Positions 41,092 through 50,069 of a stretch of DNA of 64,000 bases are shown here, in pieces. Made by a program: the position numbers and the translations under genes. Under the pieces are notes generated by a model that ran no database searches, had not been told where the DNA came from, and saw nothing but the letters and a program-made list of their open reading frames with translations. Positions within the stretch are counted from its first letter, which is position 1, and every line of letters begins with the position of its first letter. Source of the stretch: Alcanivorax sp. S6407 (lineage in GTDB: Bacteria; Pseudomonadota; Gammaproteobacteria; Pseudomonadales; Alcanivoracaceae); assembly GCF_023016115.1 (NCBI RefSeq), contig NZ_JALKBH010000004.1, positions 515,563-579,562 of the forward strand, given 5' to 3'.

Positions 41092-41276
41092 GTAGGAGCT
41101 TGCCTGCAAGCGATCCGAGCCTGGGCGAGGAATGAGTTTCGAGTTACGGGAAGCGAGTTTCGAAAGGCAAAACACAAATCCCGAATCGGGCCAACGGTTT
41201 TCTATTTTCGAAACTCGTCACTCGCAACTCGCCACTCCCCGGCGGAGATGCCCTGAGGCATTTCCGCCCTACGAGG
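41092..41276. repeat. Chimeric composite REP/heptamer element
   Basis: Left REP arm 41092-41130 is of the GCTTGCCTGCAAGC class. Then come family B array 41140-41167, spacer, and reverse array 41209-41236 (CGAAACT, CGTCACT, CGCAACT, CGCCACT). The right arm is replaced by the GGCGG...CCGCC class (41241-41276). This shows that arms and heptamer core can be exchanged. Confidence 0.75.
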
Positions 41277-41303
41277 GCGCTTGAAGCAGCCGCAGAGCGG
41301 CCA

Positions 41304-41343
41304 AAAAAAGCCCGGGCTGCAGCGTTGCAGTCCGGGCTTTTTT
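41304..41343 (-). terminator. Terminator of the DUF4334 gene
   Basis: AAAAAAGCCCGG pairs with CCGGGCTTTTTT, with an inner CTGCA/TGCAG stem. Beside it at 41287-41309 is GCAGCCGCAGAGCGGCC plus A7, a segment also found beside the terminator at 50000. Confidence 0.8.
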
Positions 41344-41382
41344 CAGCGTCTTGCGTCCGGCATCCGGCAACGACAAAGCCGC

Positions 41383-41958
41383 TTACTTATCCCTGCGCAG
41401 CACAAAGAAGAACGGCGTCTTCATGCCCTTGAGATCCATGATGCCCAGCACGGTATCCTCATCCACCTTGTGGAACACATCGTTGATGGGCAGGTTGTCA
41501 TACACCATGGTGGCGGTGGGCTTGCCACGGTAGGTGGTCATGCGCAGGCGGGCGGCGGACTTGTTGCCGGACAGCAGCGGAATCAATGCCTGAAACGCGG
41601 TACCGGCCGCATCGGACTTGAGGATCGACAGCTTGTCGAGCAGGCCCAGACCCGGCATGGCCAGCAGCGGCTTGACGCTGGACAGCTCACCGTTGCGCTT
41701 GCGGAACACCAGCGGGTGCACATGCTCGGTGGTTTCGAAACGCTTGCCGTGCCAGTGACAACGCTCCAGCATGCCGTCCATGGGGTGGCCGGTCTCGAAG
41801 CCTTCCCCTTTCCAGGCGCCCAGCATGAAGTCGGTATCTGCCGGCTCCAGTGCATCGAAAATGGCCAGCGCATCCTCAGTGGATACCTTCCCCTGTGCCT
41901 GCGCGGCAGCAAAGCTGATTTCCTGCTGTACTGCGGTCTTGTCGGTCGATGCACCCAT
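41383..41958 (-). CDS. DUF4334/GXWXG domain protein
   Basis: A 191-aa protein. The N-terminal GXWXG motif is seen in MLGAWKGEGFETGHPMDG. The C-terminal DUF4334 half includes ARLRMTTYRGKPTATMVYDNLPINDVF and ending GIMDLKGMKTPFFFVLRRD. It is a soluble protein with no signal peptide. Members are widespread but lack a proven function; the fold is lipocalin-like. Confidence 0.85.
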   Translation of the reverse strand: MGASTDKTAVQQEISFAAAQAQGKVSTEDALAIFDALEPADTDFMLGAWKGEGFETGHPMDGMLERCHWHGKRFETTEHVHPLVFRKRNGELSSVKPLLAMPGLGLLDKLSILKSDAAGTAFQALIPLLSGNKSAARLRMTTYRGKPTATMVYDNLPINDVFHKVDEDTVLGIMDLKGMKTPFFFVLRRDK

Positions 41959-42094
41959 GCTGTGCTCCTTGAAAGCCTGTGTCAGTGAGGCCGACTAAGC
42001 TAATCCCCATGGCCTGATACGACCAGTCCACATGGGCCATTGTCCGGCAATCCGGTTTACCGAAAACACCATCGTTGACCGAAACGCTGATTTT

Positions 42095-42360
42095 GGGAGC
42101 CTCTGAATAGCTCCTTGCGTACTCAGCGTGGCCTGAAGCGTGCAGCTGTTGTGCCTTGTCTCGATGGTCAGGGTGGGTCCCTTTCCGAGAGGCAAGGCGC
42201 AGCAGATGGGCGCTTCAGGCCGCGCCCTCCGGGTCTTCCAGGCTGGTCCGCACTCGTTGTTGCGCTTTTTCGACAGGCAACCAGCATGCCATCAAAAGCG
42301 CGCCTAGATTGCGAACCAGCCTGAAAGACTGAGCATGCAAGGAGCTATTCAGAGGCTCCC
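42095..42360. mobile_element. MITE-like element with perfect 24-bp terminal inverted repeats
   Basis: The terminal 24 bases (42095-42118, beginning GGGAGCCTCTGAATAG) are exactly repeated inverted at 42337-42360. Each end can fold into a small hairpin (GGAGC...GCTCC with loop CTCTGAATA). The 218-base interior has no convincing ORF, and no target duplication is obvious. Its size and ends suggest a non-autonomous element moved by an IS not in the window. Confidence 0.75.
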
Positions 42361-42386
42361 TATCCTGCTGCACAGCAACTGTGTAC

Positions 42387-42770
42387 TCAACGGATACAGT
42401 CACGTCCTTTTCTTTGTGCCTCGGCACTGGCTTCCAGTTCGGCCTGCTGTTGTCCCAGCATACGGCTGACCTTTTTCAGCTCGCGAATCCGCTGGTCCAC
42501 TGCGGCCTTCTTCTCCGCCATCAGCAGCGCCCCCTGGGCGCAATCGATGGTATCGCTGCGCAGGGCATTGAGCAGCTCGCGGATTTCGCGCAGGGAAAAA
42601 CCCAGCTCCTTCAACTGGCTGACCATGGTGACCCGTTCCACCGCTTTTTCCGGGTAGTCGCGGTAGTTGTTCTCGCCGCGCACCACCTCCAGCAGCAGGC
42701 CTTCCTTTTCGTAATAACGCAGGGTGTGCCGGTTGATCCCGGTGCGTTGTTCCAGTTCCGCAATCCGCAT
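42387..42770 (-). CDS. MerR-family regulator
   Basis: A 127-aa protein starting MRIAELEQRTGINRHTLRYYEKEGLL, the MerR HTH-wing. A coiled-coil dimer helix runs from about residue 75, with Cys in DTIDCAQGA and near the C-terminus (RDCIR). It is divergent from the NAD(P)-dependent gene, whose promoter has the 19-bp spacer and dyad typical of MerR targets. It could be of the aldehyde/oxidant-responding type. Confidence 0.9.
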   Translation of the reverse strand: MRIAELEQRTGINRHTLRYYEKEGLLLEVVRGENNYRDYPEKAVERVTMVSQLKELGFSLREIRELLNALRSDTIDCAQGALLMAEKKAAVDQRIRELKKVSRMLGQQQAELEASAEAQRKGRDCIR

Positions 42771-42803
42771 AGTTGTTTCCTGACTACCATGGCCACTTCG
42801 GCC

Positions 42804-42834
42804 TTGACCTTAGAGTCTACTCTACACCTTAGCC
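42804..42834 (+). promoter_or_regulatory. MerR-type promoter with 19-bp spacer
   Basis: -35 TTGACC (42804-42809) and -10 TTAGCC (42829-42834) are separated by 19 bp. The dyad TAGAGT-CT-ACTCTA (42811-42824) fills the spacer. Confidence 0.7.
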
Positions 42835-42875
42835 TGTCCGTAATTCAGCGTTTTCACAAGGACAAGGAGAACCCC

Positions 42876-43940
42876 ATGACCATTCTGATCACCGGCGCCA
42901 GCGGCTTCATCGGCCGGTACGTCTGCGCACAGCTTACCCGCGACCAGCAACCCGTTCTGGCCATGTTGCGTCAGCCATCATCACAACTGGCCACCCTGCG
43001 CCAGCAGGTCGATGCGCTAGGCGGGCACAGCGATCTGGTTCACGCCATTCAAGGTGACCTGGATCAGCCAGACCTGGCGATCAGCGAGACGCTGCCGGCA
43101 CTGGACGCGATCATTCATCTGGGGGCCCGCTTTGCCTGGCAATTGCCCATGGCTGACGCACGCCGCACCAATGTGGACGGCGCCCTGGCTGTGGCACGGC
43201 TGGCCCGCCAGCAACAGACACGGCTGGTATTTATCAGTGGTTTCATGCTGGAGAACCTGGGTCATCTGACCAGGCTGGGTATCGACCTTAACGCAGCAGA
43301 CAAGACAGACTGGCAGCAGGTCTATCGCCGCGCCGGGGGCTATGAAGCCAGCAAGTTGGAGGCTGCCATTCGAGTACGGGAGTATGCCCGCAATCAGCAG
43401 CTGGAGATGGTGGAAGTGCAACCCGCCACAGTGGCAGGGGACAGCCACACCGGGCAACTGGACAGCCAGCAACCGCTCTACCAGCTGCTCGACAACCTGG
43501 CCCGCGGGCGCATGGCAGCCACTCCAGGCACTCCGGACCACTGGCTACCACTGGTGGCCGTGGACCTGCTCGCCGCCCTGATTGCCCGGGCCGCTCTGGC
43601 ACCGGTGGCTCCGCCGCGACTACTGGCACTGGACGGCAACACGCCCACCTTACAGGGGCTGCTGGCCCATGCTGCACCCTCGCTGAACAAGCGGGCGCCG
43701 AAACGCTTTCTGCCCATGGGCGTGCTCGCCACCCTGCTGCGCCTTCCCGGCCTGCCACGCTTGCTCAATACCTGGCCCGAGGCCCTGCACTTCATCCAGA
43801 CCACCCGCTTTGATACCGGGGCCAGTGATGCGTTTCTCGCCGCTCAGGGGTTAACTCACCCGGCCATCAAGGGAGTCATCACGGCCAGCAGCCACTTCTA
43901 TCAACAGCAACATAGCTCCGCGACACAACAACCCGCCTGA
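42876..43940 (+). CDS. NAD(P)-dependent epimerase/dehydratase family (extended SDR)
   Basis: A 354-aa protein from ATG 42876, with AAGGAG upstream. It has an N-terminal Rossmann motif ITGASGFIGRYV, a central AIIHLGARFAW, the SGFMLEN strand and a Tyr in RAGGYEASK (YXXXK-like). Family roles include flavonol/dihydroflavonol-type reductases and atypical aldehyde reductases. The substrate is unknown. It is probably activated by the adjacent MerR regulator. Confidence 0.85.
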   Translation: MTILITGASGFIGRYVCAQLTRDQQPVLAMLRQPSSQLATLRQQVDALGGHSDLVHAIQGDLDQPDLAISETLPALDAIIHLGARFAWQLPMADARRTNVDGALAVARLARQQQTRLVFISGFMLENLGHLTRLGIDLNAADKTDWQQVYRRAGGYEASKLEAAIRVREYARNQQLEMVEVQPATVAGDSHTGQLDSQQPLYQLLDNLARGRMAATPGTPDHWLPLVAVDLLAALIARAALAPVAPPRLLALDGNTPTLQGLLAHAAPSLNKRAPKRFLPMGVLATLLRLPGLPRLLNTWPEALHFIQTTRFDTGASDAFLAAQGLTHPAIKGVITASSHFYQQQHSSATQQPA

Positions 43941-44558
<618 letters not shown>

Positions 44559-44560
44559 GA

Positions 44561-44739
44561 CCAGCTACAAGCAGCAAGCAGCAAGCTTCAAGCTACAAGC
44601 TACAAGCTACAACACGGATTAGGGCAGGGGTTTGTTTTACGCCATGCCCGCGCCCCAATGTTCGCGGCGCGGGGAGACCCTTTCCGTACAATCAGGTATT
44701 GAGCCGCGTTGTAGCTTGAAGCTTGTGGCTTGCCGCTCT
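44561..44739. repeat. Inverted pair of CAAGCTN heptamer arrays (family C)
   Basis: Seven forward units at 44561-44609 read CCAGCTA, CAAGCAG, CAAGCAG, CAAGCTT and CAAGCTA x3. Four opposite units at 44712-44739 read TAGCTTG, AAGCTTG, TGGCTTG, CCGCTCT. The spacer is about 100 bases. The array starts 2 bases after the coaD stop. Confidence 0.8.
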
Positions 44740-44796
44740 TACAACAACAACGCCGGACACCGCTCGACAAACACCGGCATTCAAGGAGGAACCCCC

Positions 44797-46506
44797 ATGC
44801 GCTACCTGATCCCGTTACTGCTGCTGTTTACCCTTTCCGCCCAGGCCGCCGGGCCGGGGCAGAATGCGGTGGCCAGTGCCCACCCGTTGGCCACCCAGGC
44901 CGGTATGGAGATTCTTGATCAGGGCGGTAATGCCTTCGATGCGGCCATTGCGGTGGCAGCAGCGTTGGCGGTGGTGGAGCCCTATTCCGCGGGCATGGGC
45001 GGCGGCGGTTTCTGGTTGCTGCATCGCGAGCAGGATGGTTTCCAGACCTTTGTGGATGCCCGGGAAAAGGCTCCCGGGGCTGCGACAGCCAACATGTACC
45101 AGGACAAGGACGGCAAGGTGATGCGCGACTGGGCGGTGAATGGCCCCAGCGCCGCCGGCATTCCCGGCCAGGCCGCCGCCTTTGTGCACCTGGCGGAGAA
45201 GTACGGTAAGTTACCACTCACTACCACCCTGAGCCCAGCTATCAAAATGGCTGAGAACGGCTTCCCGGTGGATGAGAAGTACCGAAAGCTGGCCGGCTAC
45301 CGGGAAGAGGTACTCAATCGCTTCCCGGAGTCTGCAGGCATATTTCTGCATAATGGCAAAGTGCCACCTGCCAACCACACTATCCGTCAGCCGGATCTGG
45401 CCCGGGTGCTCAGCGCCATCGCCGAGCAGGGCAATGCCGGTTTCTACCAAGGCGAGGTGGCCAAGCAGCTGGTGGATGGCGTGCAGCAGGCCGGCGGGCT
45501 GTGGACCCTCAAGGACCTCACCGATTACCAGGTGGTAGAGCGCACCCCGGTCATCAGCCAGTTCCGCGGCGCCCGGGTGATCTCCGCGCCGCCGCCATCC
45601 TCCGGCGGCATTGTCATGGCCAACGCCCTGAACATCCTCAGCCAGTTCAACGACGGCCACACCGGCGACCTGACCCCACACCTGACCATCGAAGCCATGC
45701 GCCGCGCCTACCAGGACCGGGCCCGCTATCTCGGTGACCCGGATTTTGTGGATATGCCTGTGGATAAGCTGTTGAGCATGGACTACGCCAAACAGCGCGC
45801 TGCCAGCATCACCCTGGACAAGGCCACCCCCAGCGCCAACCTCGGCAAACCGGTCGGCGTGGAAGAGGGCTTCCATACCACCCATCTTTCCGTGCTCGAC
45901 AAGGACGGCAACCGGGTCGCTGCCACCCTCAGCATCAATCTGCCGTTCGGTAGCGGCTTTGTGGCCCCCGGTACCGGTGTGCTGCTCAACAACGAGATGG
46001 ACGACTTTTCTGCCAAGCCGAGCAGCCCCAATGCCTACGGCCTGGTGGGCAGCGAAGCCAACGCCATTGCCCCAGGCAAACGCCCGCTTTCCTCCATGAC
46101 CCCCACCTTTGTGGAGTTTGACGACCGCATTGCCATTCTCGGCACCCCCGGCGGCAGCCGCATCATTTCCATGGTGATGCTGGGGCTGCTGGAAGCCGCC
46201 GACAACAAGCCCGTGGAAGACTGGGTTGGCCGGGTCCGTTATCACCACCAGTACCTGCCGGACGAGGTACAGGCAGAGCCGGAATTTGTCGGCAGCGAAG
46301 CGGCCAAACAGCTGATGCTGCTGGGCCACAAGGTGGTCTCCACCGGCCGCGATTATGGCAACATGCAGGCCATCCTGTGGCGCCGTGATAGCAATGAACT
46401 GACCGCCGCCAGTGACCCGCGCGGTATCGGCGAGGCCATGGTGCGTCCGCCCCAGGCACCCGGCGCCGAACCCGTTACGCTCCCTGACAGCCTTTCCGTA
46501 GACTGA
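44797..46506 (+). CDS. ggt: Gamma-glutamyltransferase precursor
   Basis: A 569-aa exported enzyme (MRYLIPLLLLFTLSAQA signal peptide; AAGGAGG upstream of ATG 44797). It hydrolyses or transfers the gamma-glutamyl group of glutathione in the periplasm. The precursor cleaves itself before nucleophile Thr361 (FHTTHLSVLDKDGN). Substrate-binding RXXTXE-like (DAREKAPGAA) and SSMTPTFV regions are present. It has the lid-type stretch NNEMDDFSAKPSSPNAYG, as in E. coli GGT. Confidence 0.95.
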   Translation: MRYLIPLLLLFTLSAQAAGPGQNAVASAHPLATQAGMEILDQGGNAFDAAIAVAAALAVVEPYSAGMGGGGFWLLHREQDGFQTFVDAREKAPGAATANMYQDKDGKVMRDWAVNGPSAAGIPGQAAAFVHLAEKYGKLPLTTTLSPAIKMAENGFPVDEKYRKLAGYREEVLNRFPESAGIFLHNGKVPPANHTIRQPDLARVLSAIAEQGNAGFYQGEVAKQLVDGVQQAGGLWTLKDLTDYQVVERTPVISQFRGARVISAPPPSSGGIVMANALNILSQFNDGHTGDLTPHLTIEAMRRAYQDRARYLGDPDFVDMPVDKLLSMDYAKQRAASITLDKATPSANLGKPVGVEEGFHTTHLSVLDKDGNRVAATLSINLPFGSGFVAPGTGVLLNNEMDDFSAKPSSPNAYGLVGSEANAIAPGKRPLSSMTPTFVEFDDRIAILGTPGGSRIISMVMLGLLEAADNKPVEDWVGRVRYHHQYLPDEVQAEPEFVGSEAAKQLMLLGHKVVSTGRDYGNMQAILWRRDSNELTAASDPRGIGEAMVRPPQAPGAEPVTLPDSLSVD

Positions 46507-46558
46507 TCCCGAAACACCGGCGCTCCCCGTGGGAGCGCCCCAGAGACGACCCAGGACC

Positions 46559-47188
46559 ATGTTTATTCCAGAGATCTTCAAGGATGACGATCCCGCGTCG
46601 CTGCGTGCGCGCATCACGGCCAACCCGCTCGGCACCCTGGTGCTTCAGCATGACGGCGGGCTGGAAGCCAACCACATTCCCTTCGTGCTCAGCGCCGATG
46701 AACAGGGCGAGCAACTGCTTGCCCATATCCCCCGCGCCAACCCCCTCAGCCAGCTCACTGGCAGTCATCCGGCGCTGGTGATTTTCCATGGCCCGCAGGG
46801 TTACATCACGCCATCCTGGTATGCCAGCAAGGCCGAGCACGGCAAGGTGGTGCCCACCTGGAACTATGCCGTGACCCAGGTGCACGGCCAGTTACGTGTG
46901 GTCGATGACGGACAGTGGGTACAACGACAGATTCGCCTGCTGACCGATCAGCAGGAGCAGGGCAGGGCTCAGCCCTGGGCGGTGGATGATGCCCCAGCCG
47001 AATTTATCGACAGGATGGCCGGCGCCCTGGTGGGCCTGGAAATTCGCATCACCGGCATGGCCGGAAAGAACAAGGCCAGCCAGAACCAGCCCGCCGCCAA
47101 CCAGCGCTCTCTGTTATCCGCCCTGGCCAGTGAACCGGGCGCACAGCCAATGCATTCGCTGGTCAGAGCCGCGCTACAGGACGATTAG
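46559..47188 (+). CDS. PaiB-type FMN-binding protein
   Basis: A 209-aa protein starting MFIPEIFKDDD. It has the split-barrel FMN-binding motifs NHIPFVL, AHIPRANPL, GYITPSWYASK and VPTWNYAVTQVHG diagnostic of the PaiB/YdgG family, called negative transcriptional regulators after Bacillus PaiB. DNA binding is doubtful; many act as flavin or haem-binding oxidoreductases. It lies 52 bases after ggt and may be co-transcribed. The stop overlaps the next, convergent gene by 4 bases. Confidence 0.88.
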   Translation: MFIPEIFKDDDPASLRARITANPLGTLVLQHDGGLEANHIPFVLSADEQGEQLLAHIPRANPLSQLTGSHPALVIFHGPQGYITPSWYASKAEHGKVVPTWNYAVTQVHGQLRVVDDGQWVQRQIRLLTDQQEQGRAQPWAVDDAPAEFIDRMAGALVGLEIRITGMAGKNKASQNQPAANQRSLLSALASEPGAQPMHSLVRAALQDD

Positions 47189-48144
47189 TCAAGAGCGTTC
47201 AGCCGGTCTGCCATGGCCGGGGAGAGACTGGCCATGAAGGCTTCCACCGCCTTGGTGTACTCCCCCGGCTCACCCAGATCGGCATTGATGGCCTTGTGGG
47301 TGAGGGGTAGAGGCAGGCTTTGCGCCCGCACCTGCAATGACGTGGCACGTTCCACATAGACGCGAGCCTGCTCGCAGGGGTTATCCTTGCGGCGGGTGGA
47401 ACAGACCGCCAGCAACGGCAATGAATCGGCATCCAGCAAGTGGGTAGGCGACATTCGCCTCCACAGCGCCGGATCATCACCGAAAGCATCGTCGTACAGG
47501 GCCAGATGGCGGCGGTTCATCAGCGCCTCCACATCCAGTACGGCGGTATCCAGTGACACGGTTCCCAGCCAGGCAGTGGCCCCCATCGCCATGGCCATGC
47601 CGGGGTCGGCTGTCAGGGTACTGACCAGATGCGCACCGGCGGAATGCCCCATCAGTACCAGGTTATCCGGATCGGCACCCCAGTCGCGAGCCTGGCTCTG
47701 CACCCAGGCCAGGGCACGAGCCACATCCTGAACCTGTTCTTCCGGCCCGGCCTCCGGCAACAATCGGTAATTGACTGACACCAGCACCATCCCGGCCGGC
47801 ACCCAGCGTTGCATCTTGTTGTAGACGGTACTCAAGGTCCCTTTGTCTCCGGTGCGCCATGCGCCACCATGAACCATGACCACCAGCGGTGCCTGCACCG
47901 GCCGCTCGGGGAGATACACATCCAGGGTCTGGGCCGGGGCCTCGCCATAGGGCAGATCCCGCAACACCTGAAGGTTGTCCGGAATACGTTGCTGCAAAGC
48001 GGATTGCTCTCTGCCAATAACGCGATCTGCCTTGTCGAGACGCCGCTCCTGCAGCCAGTCTTTCAGTGGGCCAGCCTGTACCTGAGCAACAGCCAGAAAA
48101 GCCAACAGCAATACCACTGCTGGCCCGCGGACGATTTTTTTCAT
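47185..48144 (-). CDS. Exported alpha/beta hydrolase (BD-FAE/carboxylesterase-like)
   Basis: A 319-aa protein from ATG 48144 (MKKIVRGPAVVLLLAFLAVAQVQA, signal peptide). It has the oxyanion motif VMVHGGAWRTGDK, the nucleophile elbow LMGHSAGAHL and a late catalytic His region around PLTHKAINADLG. It resembles the HSL/BD-FAE esterases. The substrate is unknown. It converges on the PaiB-type gene with a 4-base overlap and is divergent from the nitronate monooxygenase. Confidence 0.85.
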   Translation of the reverse strand: MKKIVRGPAVVLLLAFLAVAQVQAGPLKDWLQERRLDKADRVIGREQSALQQRIPDNLQVLRDLPYGEAPAQTLDVYLPERPVQAPLVVMVHGGAWRTGDKGTLSTVYNKMQRWVPAGMVLVSVNYRLLPEAGPEEQVQDVARALAWVQSQARDWGADPDNLVLMGHSAGAHLVSTLTADPGMAMAMGATAWLGTVSLDTAVLDVEALMNRRHLALYDDAFGDDPALWRRMSPTHLLDADSLPLLAVCSTRRKDNPCEQARVYVERATSLQVRAQSLPLPLTHKAINADLGEPGEYTKAVEAFMASLSPAMADRLNALD

Positions 48145-48211
48145 CTCGGCAATCTCCCTTTGTCGATAAGCATGGTAGCGTGGTCCCACCTGCCACGAAC
48201 GGAACTGTGCC

Positions 48212-49255
48212 ATGTCCTCGTTTCTGCCCAGCACCTTGCCCCTGATTCAGGCCCCCATGGCCGGCGTGCAGGACTGGCGTCTTGCCGCAACGGTCAGCAA
48301 TGCCGGCGCCCTGGGTTCGCTGCCGGCAGGCATGCTCAATGCCAGCCAGCTGGATGAACAGCTGTCGCAACTGGTGCAGGCAACAGCCAATCCCTGGAAC
48401 CTGAACTTCTTCTGCCACTCGCCGCCAGCGCCGGATGCCGACAGCGAGCAACAGTGGATTGCTGCACTGAAACCCTACTATGACGAGCTGGGCGTCGATC
48501 CAACCGGCATTCCCACCGGGCCCTCGCGGCAGCCCTTCGATGCGGAGGGTGCCACGCTGATCGAGCAATACCGCCCGGCGGTGGTGAGCTTTCACTATGG
48601 CCTGCCCGAACAGGGTCTGCTCGAACGGATCAAGGCGGCCGGCGCACTGGTGTTCTCCAGTGCCACCACGGTGGCGGAAGCCCAGTGGCTGGAACAACGC
48701 GGCGCCGATGCCATTATCGCCCAGGGGCTGGAAGCCGGCGGCCATCGCGGCCATTTCCTCAGCGACGACCTGAGCCTGCAACAGGGCACTATCTCTCTGC
48801 TGCCACAGGTCATCGAAGCGGTTTCCGTACCGGTGATCGCAGCAGGAGGCATCGCCACTCCGCCAGGGATACGGGCGGCGCTGTCGCTGGGCGCCGATGC
48901 CGTGCAGGCAGGCACCGCCTACCTGCTCTGCCCGGAGGCAACCACCAAAGCCGTACACCGCGAATGGCTGCAGAGCGACAGGGTGCGTCACACTGCCCTG
49001 ACCACCGTCTTCTCCGGCAGGCCGGCACGGGGCATGGTCAACCGGATCATGAACGAGCTGGGGCATCAGCCGACGTCCGCACCCGCTTTTCCTCTGGCCG
49101 GCAACGCCATTGGCCCATTGCGGTCGGCAGCCGAGGCCATGGGTAGCGGCGATTTCTCACCGCTGTGGGCCGGACAGTATGCCCATGCCTGTCGTAGCGA
49201 CGACGCCGCGACGATTACCCGCTGGCTGGCAGAAGGCGCCTCTGGCTCAAATTAA
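48212..49255 (+). CDS. Nitronate monooxygenase
   Basis: A 347-aa FMN enzyme of the 2-nitropropane dioxygenase family. It has PLIQAPMAGVQD, the FMN phosphate site AAGGIATPPGIRAALSLGADAVQAGT, and the catalytic His in EAGGHRGHFLSD. It oxidises toxic nitronates such as propionate-3-nitronate. Starts of this gene and the hydrolase are 67 bases apart, so the promoters face each other. Confidence 0.92.
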   Translation: MSSFLPSTLPLIQAPMAGVQDWRLAATVSNAGALGSLPAGMLNASQLDEQLSQLVQATANPWNLNFFCHSPPAPDADSEQQWIAALKPYYDELGVDPTGIPTGPSRQPFDAEGATLIEQYRPAVVSFHYGLPEQGLLERIKAAGALVFSSATTVAEAQWLEQRGADAIIAQGLEAGGHRGHFLSDDLSLQQGTISLLPQVIEAVSVPVIAAGGIATPPGIRAALSLGADAVQAGTAYLLCPEATTKAVHREWLQSDRVRHTALTTVFSGRPARGMVNRIMNELGHQPTSAPAFPLAGNAIGPLRSAAEAMGSGDFSPLWAGQYAHACRSDDAATITRWLAEGASGSN

Positions 49256-49351
49256 CCTTGATGCCTGATCTGCTTTAGGCAGAATCAACATCTTGTTTAC
49301 CACCATTGCCAGGTGGTTTTTCCCGATTATCCGGGCTGTTCAGGAGTTAGC

Positions 49352-49771
49352 ATGCAACGCATTGAAATCATCCAGACCTTTCCCTTTTCCGTGGACAAGC
49401 TGTTCGACTTCCTCAGTGACCATCACAACCTGCAGCTGATCTTTGCGCCGGCAAAAATCAAACGCATCAAGGATGGCCAGGACAGCGTCAACGGTGTGGG
49501 CTCCACCCGCTGGATGAAGCTGCCGCTGGCTCCCGCCTTCCACGAAACGGTGACGGAAGTGGAACAGAACAAACTGATCCGCTATGCCATCAGCAAGGGC
49601 AGCCCGCTGAAAAACCACCAGGGCGTGATGCACTTTTCCGAAACCGGCAACGGCGGCAGCATGCTGCACTACACCATCGAATTCGAAGGCAAGCTGCCGC
49701 TGATTGGCCCGGTGGTGAAAGCCGTTCTGGATCAAGGTATCCGTCGTGGGCTGAAGAAGCTGAAGCTGTAA
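49352..49771 (+). CDS. SRPBCC (START-like) family protein
   Basis: A 139-aa protein from ATG 49352, with AGGAG seven bases upstream. It has the polyketide-cyclase/START pattern: MQRIEIIQTFPFSVDKLFDFLSD, a central LIRYAISKGSPLKNHQGVMHF, and a C-terminal helix PVVKAVLDQGIRRGLKKL. It is a probable lipid or hydrophobic-ligand binder. The function is unknown. Confidence 0.85.
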   Translation: MQRIEIIQTFPFSVDKLFDFLSDHHNLQLIFAPAKIKRIKDGQDSVNGVGSTRWMKLPLAPAFHETVTEVEQNKLIRYAISKGSPLKNHQGVMHFSETGNGGSMLHYTIEFEGKLPLIGPVVKAVLDQGIRRGLKKLKL

Positions 49772-49790
49772 CCTCGGCGACGCGAACCGG

Positions 49791-49903
49791 TGCAGGAGCC
49801 CAGCTTGTCTGGGCGAAGTTTCGAGTTTCGAGAAGCGAAAAAACTTTAACCATTCCGGGTTTGCTCTTCGCAACTCGTTACTCGCAACTCGCAACTCGCT
49901 TCT
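49791..49903. repeat. Family B heptamer pair with a variant REP arm
   Basis: The variant arm GGAGCCCAGCTTGTCTGGGC lies at 49796-49815. The forward array at 49822-49842 is CGAGTTT, CGAGAAG, CGAAAAA. The reverse array at 49869-49903 is CGCAACT, CGTTACT, CGCAACT, CGCAACT, CGCTTCT. Confidence 0.75.
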
Positions 49904-49950
49904 AAAGTTCATTCGCCAGACCCGCCACCGCGTAGGCTTCACCACGGTTT

Positions 49951-49985
49951 TTTTGCGTGTTGCCTGTTGCGTGAAGCATGCAGCG
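49951..49985 (-). repeat. CGCNNCA heptamer array (family D), minus orientation
   Basis: TTTTGCG, TGTTGCC, TGTTGCG, TGAAGCA, TGCAGCG. It is followed directly by the palindrome GGCCGC-AGA-GCGGCC. Confidence 0.7.
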
Positions 49986-49999
49986 GCCGCAGAGCGGCC

Positions 50000-50041
50000 A
50001 AAAAAATGCCGGGCCTCTTGCTTGCACAAGACCCGGCGTTA
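50000..50041 (-). terminator. Terminator of the TonB-dependent receptor gene
   Basis: On the minus strand GCCGGG and CTTG pair with CAAG and CCCGGC, followed by seven Ts. The segment next to it, GCCGCAGAGCGGCC plus A7, also flanks the terminator at 41304. Confidence 0.75.
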
Positions 50042-50069
50042 AAGGTTGCTCACAACCTGAAGAGAACAA

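Noticed and set aside
42381-42875. N-terminal extension of the NAD(P)-dependent gene in frame to 42381
   Set aside because: It runs antisense through the MerR gene; the Rossmann motif begins at ATG 42876 with AAGGAG upstream.
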